A DNA stretch of 35,249 nt, taken from Ruminococcus sp. GTDB taxonomy: Bacteria > Bacillota > Clostridia > Oscillospirales > Ruminococcaceae. The number at the start of each line of letters is the position of its first letter. The stretch's first letter is position 1. Location: positions 1-35,249 of the forward strand of contig JAMPDU010000016.1 of NCBI GenBank assembly GCA_023665505.1. The letters are read 5' to 3'. Under the pieces are notes generated by a model, which was not told where the DNA came from, searched no databases, and saw only the letters and a program-made list of their open reading frames with translations. The position numbers and the translations under genes were made by a program. Below are positions 1-7,480 of this stretch, one piece after another.

Positions 1-700
1 CGATTAATTCGCAAAAACTCAAGTACATTTCTCCCGCCGTCATTTTGATGTCGGCGTTGTTGAAAACGCAGTTCTCAAAGGTACAGTTTCCCGCCGTCAT
101 TTTTATTTGGGCGGACTTTGCCGCGCTGACGTTTGAGAAATAGTGTTCGCCCGCCGCAAGGTCGATATAAAGACTGGCTGTTTCAAAGTCAATAACGGTA
201 AGTTCGCCCGCCTTGACGGTGAAATTTGCGGTATCATACATTTCGGGGGGAAGTGTGATAATAATATCCGCGTCGCCGAAATTGTTAATACCGTCAAAAT
301 CCCAGTTGAAAAGGTAAAATCCGGGGGAGTAGCTTACATGCAGAACGCCGTTCTCAATATAATATTCAAGGCGATCAAGGTCGACTTCCGTACCCGAAAT
401 ACTTAACTCGTTTCCCGTCATAACGTTGAAACTTCCCGCGCTGACATCAATGTCAAGACCTCTTACGGTATCGGCGTTTTCAAGGTTTACAGTAAAAAAA
501 TCGTCGTCCTCGCCGTCCCAGTAATAGGTGTACCCGCCGTCGACTACCGCCACTTCGGAAATTGTATTTGTGGCGTTATTTTTCACGGGGAGAGAGTACA
601 CCGCGTCATAGCCGTTTACCTCCAGCACCGCCATGCCGATAATGCCGACTATAAATAAGATTATGCCTGTTACAAGCAATTTAATACATACTTTAGCCAT
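1..700 (-). CDS. DUF4097-like beta-repeat envelope protein (partial, runs off window)
   Basis: The reading frame is open from ATG at 700 to the left edge, about 233 codons, so the C-terminus is missing. The N-terminus has one membrane segment (about residues 6-24, rich in I/L/V). After it come short beta-rich repeats of the kind 'MTAGN..FEN' and 'KAGELTV', typical of the DUF4097 putative adhesin beta-helix fold. The start codon overlaps the stop of the upstream DUF1700 gene (TAATG), with AGGAGG just upstream, so translation is probably coupled. PadR-DUF1700-DUF4097 is a recurrent Firmicutes gene order thought to act in the cell envelope. The biochemical role is unknown. The family call rests on repeat style and context. 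Confidence 0.75.
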   Translation of the reverse strand, partial: MAKVCIKLLVTGIILFIVGIIGMAVLEVNGYDAVYSLPVKNNATNTISEVAVVDGGYTYYWDGEDDDFFTVNLENADTVRGLDIDVSAGSFNVMTGNELSISGTEVDLDRLEYYIENGVLHVSYSPGFYLFNWDFDGINNFGDADIIITLPPEMYDTANFTVKAGELTVIDFETASLYIDLAAGEHYFSNVSAAKSAQIKMTAGNCTFENCVFNNADIKMTAGEMYLSFCELI

Positions 701-1623
701 TATGCCGTCCTCCTTTTTGAGAAAAGTCCGATTATTTTGCGTACCGTCCAGGGCAGCAGCTTAAAGAAAAACGCAAGGGAACCCGAAAGCAGCATCAAGC
801 CGACGCCGAGGATTAACACCGCCGCGCAGATAAGTCCAACCGCCGTGGGAATTGATGTGGCGAACTGTATCAAGCCCGATACGAACGCGATTACCGCCGC
901 GATAAGGCACGCAACAGCCGCCGCCGCAACTGCAATCATTGTCACGAATATCGCGAAAATTACAGGTATCACAATGGGAATAATTACAAAAACCGATATA
1001 AGTACCCAGAAAACTATCCAGCCCGCGCTCATACCCTGTTTGGGCTGCTCCCGGGGCGGGGGAGGGGTATAGCCGCTTTCGCCGCCGTGGGTGTAGTACG
1101 GGTCGAAATTGACGTTACCGCCTTGATTTGTGTTTTGATTAGCGTTTGTACCCTGCGCCTGTTCCGTATATCCCGCCGCGTTTGCGCCGTACATTTTAAT
1201 GCCGTCGTCGTGATGAGGCGGCATAGCGCGGTTGGGCATAATGTCCTCCTCGGGAGACTGATTTGCAGCCTGTTTCTGCTGTTCCTGCTGAGCACGGGGC
1301 GGCATAACGTCGCTTGTGTGGTCAACAGGCTCGAAAGCCTCGGGTTTCCTCAAGGACGCAAACACTCCCGTGGTGTTTATGGGCATAGGTTTGCTTTCCT
1401 TGTATTTGATGTACACCTCGCTTTTTGAGTACAGCGAAGTCTCGCCGATAATGGTTCGGGCGAGGTTGTAGGGCTTTCCAAGCTCCTCGATAACCTCCTG
1501 CTCCTTTTCTGCACCTGCCTCCTCAAAGTATTCGTCGTAAAATCCCACAGCCATATCCCTTTCCTCTTTGGGCAGGGTGATAAGGTGCGAGTCAAGTTCC
1601 GATAAATATTCCGCACGCGTCAT
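700..1623 (-). CDS. DUF1700 (HAAS) domain membrane protein
   Basis: A 307-residue protein. Residues 1-65 match the DUF1700/HAAS helical domain (MTRAEYLSELDSHL..LPKEER, then YDEYFEEAG and EELGKP), which usually pairs with PadR regulators. Residues about 75-195 form a low-complexity linker rich in Q, N, P and G. Residues about 198-295 hold several hydrophobic segments, likely three to four membrane helices, and the C-terminus is basic (FSKRRTA). Its ATG overlaps the padR stop as ATGA, and its own stop overlaps the next ATG as TAATG, so the three genes form a tight operon. Members are thought to relay envelope signals to the PadR partner, but that is inferred from context rather than shown here. 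Confidence 0.85.
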   Translation of the reverse strand: MTRAEYLSELDSHLITLPKEERDMAVGFYDEYFEEAGAEKEQEVIEELGKPYNLARTIIGETSLYSKSEVYIKYKESKPMPINTTGVFASLRKPEAFEPVDHTSDVMPPRAQQEQQKQAANQSPEEDIMPNRAMPPHHDDGIKMYGANAAGYTEQAQGTNANQNTNQGGNVNFDPYYTHGGESGYTPPPPREQPKQGMSAGWIVFWVLISVFVIIPIVIPVIFAIFVTMIAVAAAAVACLIAAVIAFVSGLIQFATSIPTAVGLICAAVLILGVGLMLLSGSLAFFFKLLPWTVRKIIGLFSKRRTA

Positions 1624-1949
1624 AAATTAACCTCCTTTTCTGCCTGACGGGAAATAAGCGCGTCTATTTTGTCCTTATAGACGACCCATTCCCCGCGGTA
1701 AACTTTAAGCTGTTCAATGCCTTTTTCGGTAATTTTGTAGTATCGTCGGTTTCTGCCCATATACTCTTGGTCGTAGCTTGTGAGAAACTCATTTTTCAGC
1801 AGTCTCCTCAAAACGGGGTACAGCGTTGATTCCGACATTTCCATAGCTCCCCGTATTTCCTGAGTTATTTTGTACCCGTAGGTATCTTCCTCCGAAACAA
1901 CCGAAAGCACAAGCGCGTCCAGCAGAGCCGCGCTGACCGGAAAAACCAT
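1620..1949 (-). CDS. PadR-family transcriptional regulator
   Basis: A 109-residue winged-helix repressor. The hallmark PadR segment is present: DTYGYKITQEI, followed by STLYPVLRRLLKNEFL and then RRYYKITEKG. The chosen start is MVFPVS at 1949, because GGAGGG lies 5-10 nt upstream and homologues begin near this point. A further 47 codons are open upstream but read through the operon's own leader and promoter. The gene is first in a three-gene operon with DUF1700 and DUF4097 proteins. A perfect consensus promoter overlapped by an 11-bp-arm dyad lies about 125 nt upstream, which suggests autorepression. Confidence 0.9.
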   Translation of the reverse strand: MVFPVSAALLDALVLSVVSEEDTYGYKITQEIRGAMEMSESTLYPVLRRLLKNEFLTSYDQEYMGRNRRYYKITEKGIEQLKVYRGEWVVYKDKIDALISRQAEKEVNL

Positions 1950-2073
1950 ATTAGCCCTCCTTTTCAGAGAATAGAGACTTAAAGGATAGAGAACAGAAAT
2001 TCCCAAATCAGCCGCTATTCCTTTAATTTCCTTAGTTAAAGCAAGGCTTTTTGACGGCTTTGCTTTAAGTCTG

Positions 2074-2100
2074 ATTATATTATACAACATATAATATAAT
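2074..2100. promoter_or_regulatory. Inverted-repeat operator over the padR promoter
   Basis: Perfect 11-bp arms ATTATATTATA (2074-2084) and TATAATATAAT (2090-2100) flank a 5-bp centre CAACA. The dyad covers the padR -10 box and most of its spacer. It fits a site for the PadR dimer encoded downstream, which would make the operon autoregulated. The dyad is seen directly. The binding partner is inferred. Confidence 0.6.
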
Positions 2101-2107
2101 TTGTCAA
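2079..2107 (-). promoter_or_regulatory. Sigma-A promoter of the padR operon
   Basis: On the minus strand TTGACA (2107-2102) and TATAAT (2084-2079) are separated by 17 nt, an exact consensus match. Transcription would start near 2072 and leave a leader of about 120 nt before padR. Confidence 0.85.
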
Positions 2108-2155
2108 GAGATATTTGAAAAAAATTTTTTAAAATTACATTTTATGACATTATGC

Positions 2156-2184
2156 TTGACAAATCGGTCTGTTTAATGTATACT
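2156..2184 (+). promoter_or_regulatory. Sigma-A promoter of the PspC-domain gene
   Basis: TTGACA (2156-2161), a 17-nt spacer, then TATACT (2179-2184). It lies 37 nt before the PspC-domain start and is divergent from the padR promoter. Confidence 0.8.
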
Positions 2185-2220
2185 ATATATAATAAATTGT
2201 AATTTACAGGCGGTGATACT

Positions 2221-2409
2221 ATGAAAAAACTTATGAGATGCGAATCCGATTGTGAAATTTTCGGAGTATGCTCCGGAGTTGCACGGTATCTTAACATTGA
2301 TACCACGGTGGTGCGGGTCGTATGGACGGTAATCGGCGCTTTTTCGGGCGTAGGAATTGCGGCGTACCTTATAGCGGCTTTGATAATGCCAAGCGATAAT
2401 CAAAAGTAA
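2221..2409 (+). CDS. PspC-domain small membrane protein
   Basis: A 62-residue protein that is almost entirely one PspC domain. It opens with KKLMRCESDCEIFGVCSGVA, followed by RYLNIDTTVVRVVW, then a membrane helix with a glycine kink (about residues 37-57, AFSGVGIAAYLIAALIMP). In the family this domain sits in the inner membrane and is linked to phage-shock or envelope-stress responses. Stand-alone versions of this length are common in Firmicutes and usually uncharacterised. The GGCGGTGAT ribosome site precedes ATG. The gene has its own promoter and a terminator shared with the convergent ABC-F gene. Confidence 0.88.
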   Translation: MKKLMRCESDCEIFGVCSGVARYLNIDTTVVRVVWTVIGAFSGVGIAAYLIAALIMPSDNQK

Positions 2410-2449
2410 AATTGGCAAGAAATAACAATTTTTTATGTTAAAATAATAA

Positions 2450-2488
2450 CCCGAAAACGGTTAGTCAAACCGCTTTCGGGCTTATTTT
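2450..2488. terminator. Bidirectional terminator between PspC and ABC-F genes
   Basis: The stem CCCGAAA + CGGTT pairs with AACCG + TTTCGGG, with one A/C mismatch and loop AGTCA (2450-2480). It is followed by a T-rich run on the plus strand and by TTATTATTTT on the minus strand. It can end both convergent transcripts. Confidence 0.85.
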
Positions 2489-4456
2489 TTACTGTCCCAG
2501 CTCCTCGGAAAGCGCAAGCCATTCCTCCTCGCAGTCGGAGCAGAGCTTTTTCATATCCTCCAGAGCGGCGCATTTTTCCTGCATAAGCTGATAATCGGCG
2601 CAGACCTCGGGGTCGGCAAGCTCCCGCTGGACGTTTTCCATTTCCGCCTCAAGCCGCTCGATTTCCTTTTCAAGCTCCTTGACGCGGTTTCGCTTTTTGG
2701 CGTCGGCGGCGCGCTGCTCCTTTGAGCGGTACGCCTTAACGCTTTTTTCCTCCGCGAGCTGCTTTGCCTTTTCCTGCTTTTCGCGGTCGAGGACTTGCTG
2801 TTCCGCCGCATCTTTTTCACGCTTTACCGCGATGTAATCGTCAAAGCCGCCGTTAAAGCTCTCCACGGAATTTTCGGTAATTTCAATAATCCTCGTGGCA
2901 AGCCTGTTCAGCAGATAGCGGTCGTGGGAAACGAAAATTATCGTCCCGTCAAACTCGCACAAAGCCTGCTCCAGAACCTCTTTGGTGTCGATGTCGAGGT
3001 GGTTTGTAGGCTCGTCCAGAATGAGGACGTTGCCACGCTCCAGCATCATTATTGCGAAACATAGCTTTGCCCGCTCGCCGCCGCTTATTACACCCACTTG
3101 CTTAAAAACGTTTTCCCCAACAAGCCGCACGCAGCCGAGCAGGGAACGGATTTCCCTGTCCGACATCGTTCTGTAACGGGAATGTACCTCGTCCATAACG
3201 GTTTTTCGCGGGTCAAGCTGGGCGTTTTCCTGGTCGAAGTAGGAAATTTTCACGTTTTTCGTCCACTCGATTATGCCGTGGGAGCAGGGGAGTTTCCGCT
3301 GAATAATTTTCAGCAGGGTGGACTTGCCTATGCCGTTAGAGCCAATTATGCCCAGCTTTTCCCCCCGCTTTACCTCAAAGGAAAGGCTGTCCACAAGGGT
3401 CTTGCGTTCTGCGCCGCCGCCCACGGAAACGTCGATATTTTTTACCGTCAGCAGGTCCACGGGCGGTACAATGTCGTACTCAAACTTGATTTTGGCGGAC
3501 TTTTCATACAGCACGGGCTTTTCGATAATTTCCATAGCCTCCAGCTTTTTGATACGGCTTTTAGCCATATTTGACGTGGACGCACGCACAAGGTTGCGGT
3601 CTACAAAATCCTGAAGTTTGGCTATTTCCTCCTGCTGAGCCTCATATTCCTTTAGCTGACGTTCCGTGTCCGCCTTTTTCTGTACGGCGAATGCGGAGTA
3701 ATTCCCCTTATAGCGTTTCAGCACGCCCCGCTCAATCTCGCAGGTGGAGGTAGTGAGCTTGTCCAAAAAATACCTGTCATGGGAGACTATCAGCAGCGCG
3801 CCTTTGTAGTCCTGCAAATAATCCTCAAGCCACATTATTGTGGTGAAATCAAGGTGGTTGGTAGGCTCGTCCAAAATGAGCAATTTGGGATTTTCAAGCA
3901 GCAGCTTTGCCAGCGCGAGACGGGTTTTCTCGCCGCCGCTTAATGTGGAAATAACCCTGTCGTATGTCTCGGGGGGAAAGCCCATGCCGTTCAGGACTTT
4001 GGTAATATTTACATTTATAAGGTAGCCGTCGTTGGACTCAAAGTAGGCGGTTTTGCGGTCGTACTCGGCGGAAATTTCCGCAAAGCGTTTTTCGTCGCTG
4101 TGAGCGCCGGGGTCAGCCATAAGGGTTTCAAGCTCTCGCAGACGGTCGGCGGTTTCAAGCAGTTCCGAAAAAACCGAGCGCATTTCCTCGATAATGGTGC
4201 TGCCGCGGTCGAGACCCGAATTCTGCTCCAAAAAGCCGATAGTGGTATTTTTTGTCAGCGAAATGCGGGCGGTATTCGGCTCGGGCTGGGTCTCGGGCTC
4301 TTCCCGTCCCGTGATAATTTTCAGCAGGGTGGACTTCCCGCAGCCGTTTATGCCGATAAGCCCGATACGGTCGCTATCCTCGACAGTCAGCGCAACGTTT
4401 TTCAGCACTTGGCTGCCGTTATAGAATTTACTTATATTTTCAAGTGAAATAACCAT
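2489..4456 (-). CDS. ABC-F family ATPase (YdiF/Uup-like)
   Basis: A 655-residue protein with two ABC ATPase domains and no membrane segment. Domain 1 has Walker A GINGCGKST (residues 35-43), signature LSGGEKTRLAL (from 172) and Walker B LLILDEPTNHLD. Domain 2 has Walker A GSNGIGKST (372-380), signature ISGGERAK and a second ILDEPTNHLD. The P-site-type linker is helical and basic (about 255-320). The C-terminus (about 550-655) is a charged coiled coil. ABC-F proteins act on the ribosome as translation factors or, in some clades, as antibiotic-resistance proteins. The C-terminal coiled coil suggests the housekeeping YdiF/Uup side, but subfamily was not tested. The gene has its own consensus promoter. 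Confidence 0.92.
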   Translation of the reverse strand: MVISLENISKFYNGSQVLKNVALTVEDSDRIGLIGINGCGKSTLLKIITGREEPETQPEPNTARISLTKNTTIGFLEQNSGLDRGSTIIEEMRSVFSELLETADRLRELETLMADPGAHSDEKRFAEISAEYDRKTAYFESNDGYLINVNITKVLNGMGFPPETYDRVISTLSGGEKTRLALAKLLLENPKLLILDEPTNHLDFTTIMWLEDYLQDYKGALLIVSHDRYFLDKLTTSTCEIERGVLKRYKGNYSAFAVQKKADTERQLKEYEAQQEEIAKLQDFVDRNLVRASTSNMAKSRIKKLEAMEIIEKPVLYEKSAKIKFEYDIVPPVDLLTVKNIDVSVGGGAERKTLVDSLSFEVKRGEKLGIIGSNGIGKSTLLKIIQRKLPCSHGIIEWTKNVKISYFDQENAQLDPRKTVMDEVHSRYRTMSDREIRSLLGCVRLVGENVFKQVGVISGGERAKLCFAIMMLERGNVLILDEPTNHLDIDTKEVLEQALCEFDGTIIFVSHDRYLLNRLATRIIEITENSVESFNGGFDDYIAVKREKDAAEQQVLDREKQEKAKQLAEEKSVKAYRSKEQRAADAKKRNRVKELEKEIERLEAEMENVQRELADPEVCADYQLMQEKCAALEDMKKLCSDCEEEWLALSEELGQ

Positions 4457-4504
4457 TTTTTTAACGTTCCTTTGTTATAATTCCGCAAATACAATTCCAT
4501 TATA

Positions 4505-4533
4505 ATTATACTTCAAAACGGGGAATTTGTCAA
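4505..4533 (-). promoter_or_regulatory. Sigma-A promoter of the ABC-F gene
   Basis: On the minus strand TTGACA (4533-4528), a 17-nt spacer and TATAAT (4510-4505). The leader to ATG is only about 42 nt, so there is no room for a long antibiotic-type attenuator downstream of it. Confidence 0.8.
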
Positions 4534-4561
4534 GCTTTCCCAAACGTTTGCGGGGTATAAA

Positions 4562-4594
4562 AATACCCGAGAAGAGCGTATCTTTTCGGGTATT
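4562..4594. terminator. Terminator-like hairpin between two divergent promoters
   Basis: AATACCCGA+GAAGA pairs with TCTTT+TCGGGTATT, one G-U pair, loop GCGTA. The minus strand continues with TTTTTATA, as in an intrinsic terminator. It lies upstream of both the ABC-F promoter (minus) and the next promoter (plus), so it ends neither gene and may insulate them. It nearly matches the hairpin at 5311-5344. Confidence 0.6.
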
Positions 4595-4612
4595 ACATTT
4601 TTGTAATATTTA

Positions 4613-4641
4613 TTGACAAAATTTTATTTTTATGTTATAAT
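4613..4641 (+). promoter_or_regulatory. Sigma-A promoter of the frameshifted membrane-protein gene
   Basis: TTGACA (4613-4618), 17-nt spacer, TATAAT (4636-4641), an exact consensus match. It lies 38 nt before the ATG at 4679. Confidence 0.8.
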
Positions 4642-4678
4642 GCTCAATATACGAATTAGTATAAACGGAGGTATTTTT

Positions 4679-5307
4679 ATGGAAAATAATACAAAAGAAG
4701 AAGTGTACGACCCATACAATGAAAGAAATTTTAATGAAGAAACTGCGGAAAATCCCACTGATTTACCAAAAACAAAACCGAAAATAAGTTGGGGCAAAAT
4801 TTTTTTCGGAGCTTTTTCAATAGCAATGTTTTTCAGCCGTCGCATTATCTTATTACCGATTTATCGTTGAAAGCGTCTGGTTTAGTGTTTCCGATTATTA
4901 TTTTATGCGCAGTTATGTCATTTTTTGCGGAGTTGAGCGAAACTATCGGACAGGCGGTTTTGAAGTGGGTTATATCGCTGCCGATGACTTTTATTTGCTG
5001 GATATATCTTGTAAAAGTACAGTTCAGCATAAGATTATTAAATTGGGTGGATCGTTATTACGGCGAGACTTATGCGGGAGACTCAATGTTTTTTATGTTT
5101 ATGCTGTTAATTCATCTTGCGGCGGTAGGCTGTGCGCTGGGTATAGGCTTGGTTATGAGCGGATTAAGCAAGCGTGCCAAATCCGAAAAATATATAAGAG
5201 CGGTATCAACCATTAAAAAAGTTTGCGGGGCGGCGGCTTTAATTATTGCCGCGGCGGTGCTTTTGCTTGATATGGCAATGCCTGCGTACAGACCTGTTTA
5301 CGGATAA
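4679..5307 (+). pseudogene. Small multi-pass membrane protein, frameshifted at a T5 tract
   Basis: The ATG at 4679 follows ACGGAGG and encodes an acidic cytoplasmic-looking N-terminus (MENNTKEEVYD, then NPTDLPKTKPK) running into a hydrophobic stretch, but this frame stops at 4870. The hydrophobic sequence continues in another frame to 5307. Adding one T to the T5 run at 4829-4833 joins both into one 209-residue protein with about four membrane helices (SWGKIFFGAFSIAMFF, FPIIILCAVMSFFAEL, FMFMLLIHLAAVGCALGIG, AALIIAAAVLLLDMA). No family was recognised. It could be a true pseudogene, phase variation at the homopolymer, or a sequencing error. The promoter, ribosome site and terminator are intact, which argues that the loss is recent or not real. 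Confidence 0.65.
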
Positions 5308-5310
5308 AAA

Positions 5311-5344
5311 ATTACCCGAAAAGATTAACGTCTTTTCGGGTAAT
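5311..5344. terminator. Bidirectional intrinsic terminator
   Basis: A perfect 14-bp stem, ATTACCCGAAAAGA (5311-5324) and TCTTTTCGGGTAAT (5331-5344), with loop TTAACG. On the minus strand it is followed by TTTTTTATCC, and on the plus strand by TTCTTA. It serves the membrane-protein gene and, on the minus strand, the convergent leuB operon. Confidence 0.88.
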
Positions 5345-5360
5345 TTCTTATTAAGCAACT

Positions 5361-6440
5361 TTATATTTTCGCCGCAATAATATCTCCCATTTCGGAGCAG
5401 GAAACGCATTTCAGTCCCGCGCCGTCGGACATTATGTCGGAAGTGCGGTAACCCTCCTCAAGGGCGGCGTTTACCGCGTTTTCAACAGCGTCGGCCTCGG
5501 CAGCCATATCGAACGAGTAGCGGAACATCATCGCCGCCGAAAGTATCGTTGCGATAGGGTTAGCCTTGTTTTGTCCCGCGATGTCGGGGGCAGAGCCGTG
5601 GATAGGTTCGTACAGACCGAGAGAAGTCTCGCCCAGCGAGGCGGAGGGTATCATTCCAAGCGAGCCTGTTATCATAGACGCCTCGTCGGAAAGAATATCG
5701 CCGAAAAGGTTTTCGGTAACGAGAACGTCGAACTGTCCGGGATTTCTCACAAGCTGCATAGCGCAGTTGTCAACAAGAATGTCGTTAAACTCAACGTCGG
5801 GGTACTCGGCGGCAACCTTGTGGGAAATCTCCCGCCAAAGCCGCGAGGAGTCAAGCACGTTAGCCTTGTCCACGGAATGAACCTTGCCGCGGCGTTTTTT
5901 CGCCATATCGAAAGCCACGCGGCAAATTCTTTCAACCTCGTAGTCGGCGTACGCCATTGAATCGCTTGCGTGCTTAACTCCCTTTTCGTCGGTGTAGGTT
6001 TTCCTCTCGCCGAAATACGCGCCGCCGATAAGCTCGCGGACGATAACAAGGTCAAGTCCCGAATCGGTGATTTCCTTTTTCAGAGGGCAAGCCGAGGCAA
6101 GGGGAGCAAGCAGCTTTGCGGGACGGATATTGGCGAACAGCTTTAAAGCGCCTCTGATTCCCAGCAAACCCGCCTCGGGACGGAGATTTCCCGGGAGAGT
6201 GTCCCACTTGGGACCGCCCACCGCGCCCAGGAGAACGCTGTCCGATTTGAGACAGATGTCGATAGTCTCCCGGGGCAGGGGAACGCCCGTGGCGTCGATA
6301 GCGCAGCCGCCCATAAGCACGTCCGTAAAATTAAATGTGTGATCGAATTTCTCGCCGACCTTGTTCATAACCTTAATGGTTTCGCCAACAATTTCGGGAC
6401 CTATTCCGTCGCCCTTGATAACCGCAATATTTTTGTTCAT
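5361..6440 (-). CDS. leuB: 3-isopropylmalate dehydrogenase
   Basis: A 359-residue NAD-dependent beta-decarboxylating dehydrogenase. The N-terminus MNKNIAVIKGDGIGPEI is the family hallmark. Further motifs are GAVGGPKWD, the arginine-bearing LRPEAGLLGIRG segment, VIVRELIGGAYFGE, and the metal/substrate region NILVDN..MQLVRNP then GDILSDEAS. The start at 6440 is chosen because AAAGGAT lies upstream. Eleven further in-frame codons upstream lack homology. It is last in leuC-leuD-DUF3795-leuB and precedes a strong terminator. Besides leucine synthesis, LeuB oxidises 3-methylmalate to 2-oxobutyrate in the citramalate route, which fits the cimA gene nearby. Confidence 0.96.
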   Translation of the reverse strand: MNKNIAVIKGDGIGPEIVGETIKVMNKVGEKFDHTFNFTDVLMGGCAIDATGVPLPRETIDICLKSDSVLLGAVGGPKWDTLPGNLRPEAGLLGIRGALKLFANIRPAKLLAPLASACPLKKEITDSGLDLVIVRELIGGAYFGERKTYTDEKGVKHASDSMAYADYEVERICRVAFDMAKKRRGKVHSVDKANVLDSSRLWREISHKVAAEYPDVEFNDILVDNCAMQLVRNPGQFDVLVTENLFGDILSDEASMITGSLGMIPSASLGETSLGLYEPIHGSAPDIAGQNKANPIATILSAAMMFRYSFDMAAEADAVENAVNAALEEGYRTSDIMSDGAGLKCVSCSEMGDIIAAKI

Positions 6441-6502
6441 ATTAAAAATCCTTTCTGTGTACTTATTTTTCATAAATATAAAATGTTATGTCATTAGGCG
6501 TA

Positions 6503-6964
6503 TCATCGCCGTAACCGCATATAAGCAAGGTTACTGTTTCCGTTTTCGACAAGATTTATAACGTCCTCGGCATTGCTGAAACCGTCGTAATCGCCCGTGT
6601 AATTTTTAGGATCGCGTTGATAAATAATGCCGTTTTTCTCGTTTTCGGCAATTCTTTCCGCAAAACGTTCCAAGCCGTTTTCCTTTATGTACCGCACAAA
6701 TGCAATAAGCCTTATGCCGTGTTCGGAAACGTTGTGCATATCCTTTCCGCAGGAAAAATCCGGGCATTCCCAGCAGCCTTTAAAATTCTTTTCATCGCAG
6801 CATTTTCTCTGAAAACAGCAGCACTCTATTTCGTTCCGTCTGCTGAAATTGCAGCCCCTGCAATGTGTGCGTTCGCTGCAAAGCTCGCAGATAAGCCCGC
6901 AGGGAGCAACGCTTGCGGCGATTTTTTCCGTTTTGCCGAGAGCCGAATATTCTTCGTATGTCAT
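6503..6964 (-). CDS. DUF3795-type cysteine-rich protein within the leu operon
   Basis: A 153-residue protein of unknown function. Residues 17-70 carry about fourteen cysteines: APCGLICELCSE, then CRGC, then ECCCFQRKCC, then GCWECPDFSCGK. This pattern is typical of DUF3795, a presumed metal-binding family. The C-terminal half is helical and ends MRLRR. ATG at 6964 follows AAGGAG. The gene starts 14 nt after leuD and ends 62 nt before leuB, so it is very likely co-transcribed. Placement beside the [4Fe-4S] enzyme LeuCD suggests, as inference only, a role in metal or cluster supply, or sensing. The family is usually found outside leu operons. Confidence 0.8.
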   Translation of the reverse strand: MTYEEYSALGKTEKIAASVAPCGLICELCSERTHCRGCNFSRRNEIECCCFQRKCCDEKNFKGCWECPDFSCGKDMHNVSEHGIRLIAFVRYIKENGLERFAERIAENEKNGIIYQRDPKNYTGDYDGFSNAEDVINLVENGNSNLAYMRLRR

Positions 6965-6978
6965 TGTCTGTGCTCCTT

Positions 6979-7464
6979 TTAATTATTTTTAAGTGATTTC
7001 AAAAGTCCCCCCGCGTTGATAATATCCTTCATAAAATCGGGGAAAGGCTGAGCCTTGTAGGTCTGATTTTTTGTCTTGTTTGTGATAACGCCCGTGTCAA
7101 AATCAACTTCGACCTCATCGCCGCTTTCGATATTTTCGGCAGCCTCGGCGCACTCTAAAATGGGCAGACCGATATTTATGGCGTTGCGGTAGAAAATCCT
7201 CGCAAAGGTGGAGGCTATAACGCAGGAAATACCGCTCGCCTTGATAGACAGGGGAGCGTGTTCACGGGACGAGCCGCAGCCGAAATTCTGCACTGCCACC
7301 ATAATGTCGCCCTCCTTGACGTTGCTCACGAAATCCTTGTCTATGTCCTCCATACAGTGCTGGGCAAGCTCCTTTGGGTCGGCGGAGTTAAGGTATCTTG
7401 CGGGAATGATAACGTCCGTATCCACGTTGTCGCCGTATTTGTGTACTTTACCGAATGCTTTCAT
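6979..7464 (-). CDS. leuD: 3-isopropylmalate dehydratase small subunit
   Basis: A 161-residue swivel-domain subunit. It opens [26 protein letters not shown], and has the substrate-loop motif [12 protein letters not shown] and then [15 protein letters not shown]. The length matches the short archaeal/clostridial LeuD type. ATG at 7464 is preceded by AAAGGAG. It follows leuC by 16 nt. With LeuC it isomerises 2- to 3-isopropylmalate, and citramalate to 3-methylmalate in the threonine-independent isoleucine route. Confidence 0.96.
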   Translation of the reverse strand: MKAFGKVHKYGDNVDTDVIIPARYLNSADPKELAQHCMEDIDKDFVSNVKEGDIMVAVQNFGCGSSREHAPLSIKASGISCVIASTFARIFYRNAINIGLPILECAEAAENIESGDEVEVDFDTGVITNKTKNQTYKAQPFPDFMKDIINAGGLLKSLKNN

Positions 7465-7480
7465 ATTAAAAACTCCTTTC

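Noticed and set aside
4457..4600. Antibiotic-type ribosome-mediated attenuator before the ABC-F gene
   Set aside because: The terminator-like hairpin is upstream of the ABC-F promoter, not in its 42-nt leader.
4829..4834. Programmed -1 frameshift at the T5 tract
   Set aside because: The site reads G TTT TTC, which is not a good slippery heptamer, and no pseudoknot was evident downstream. A simple indel is more economical.
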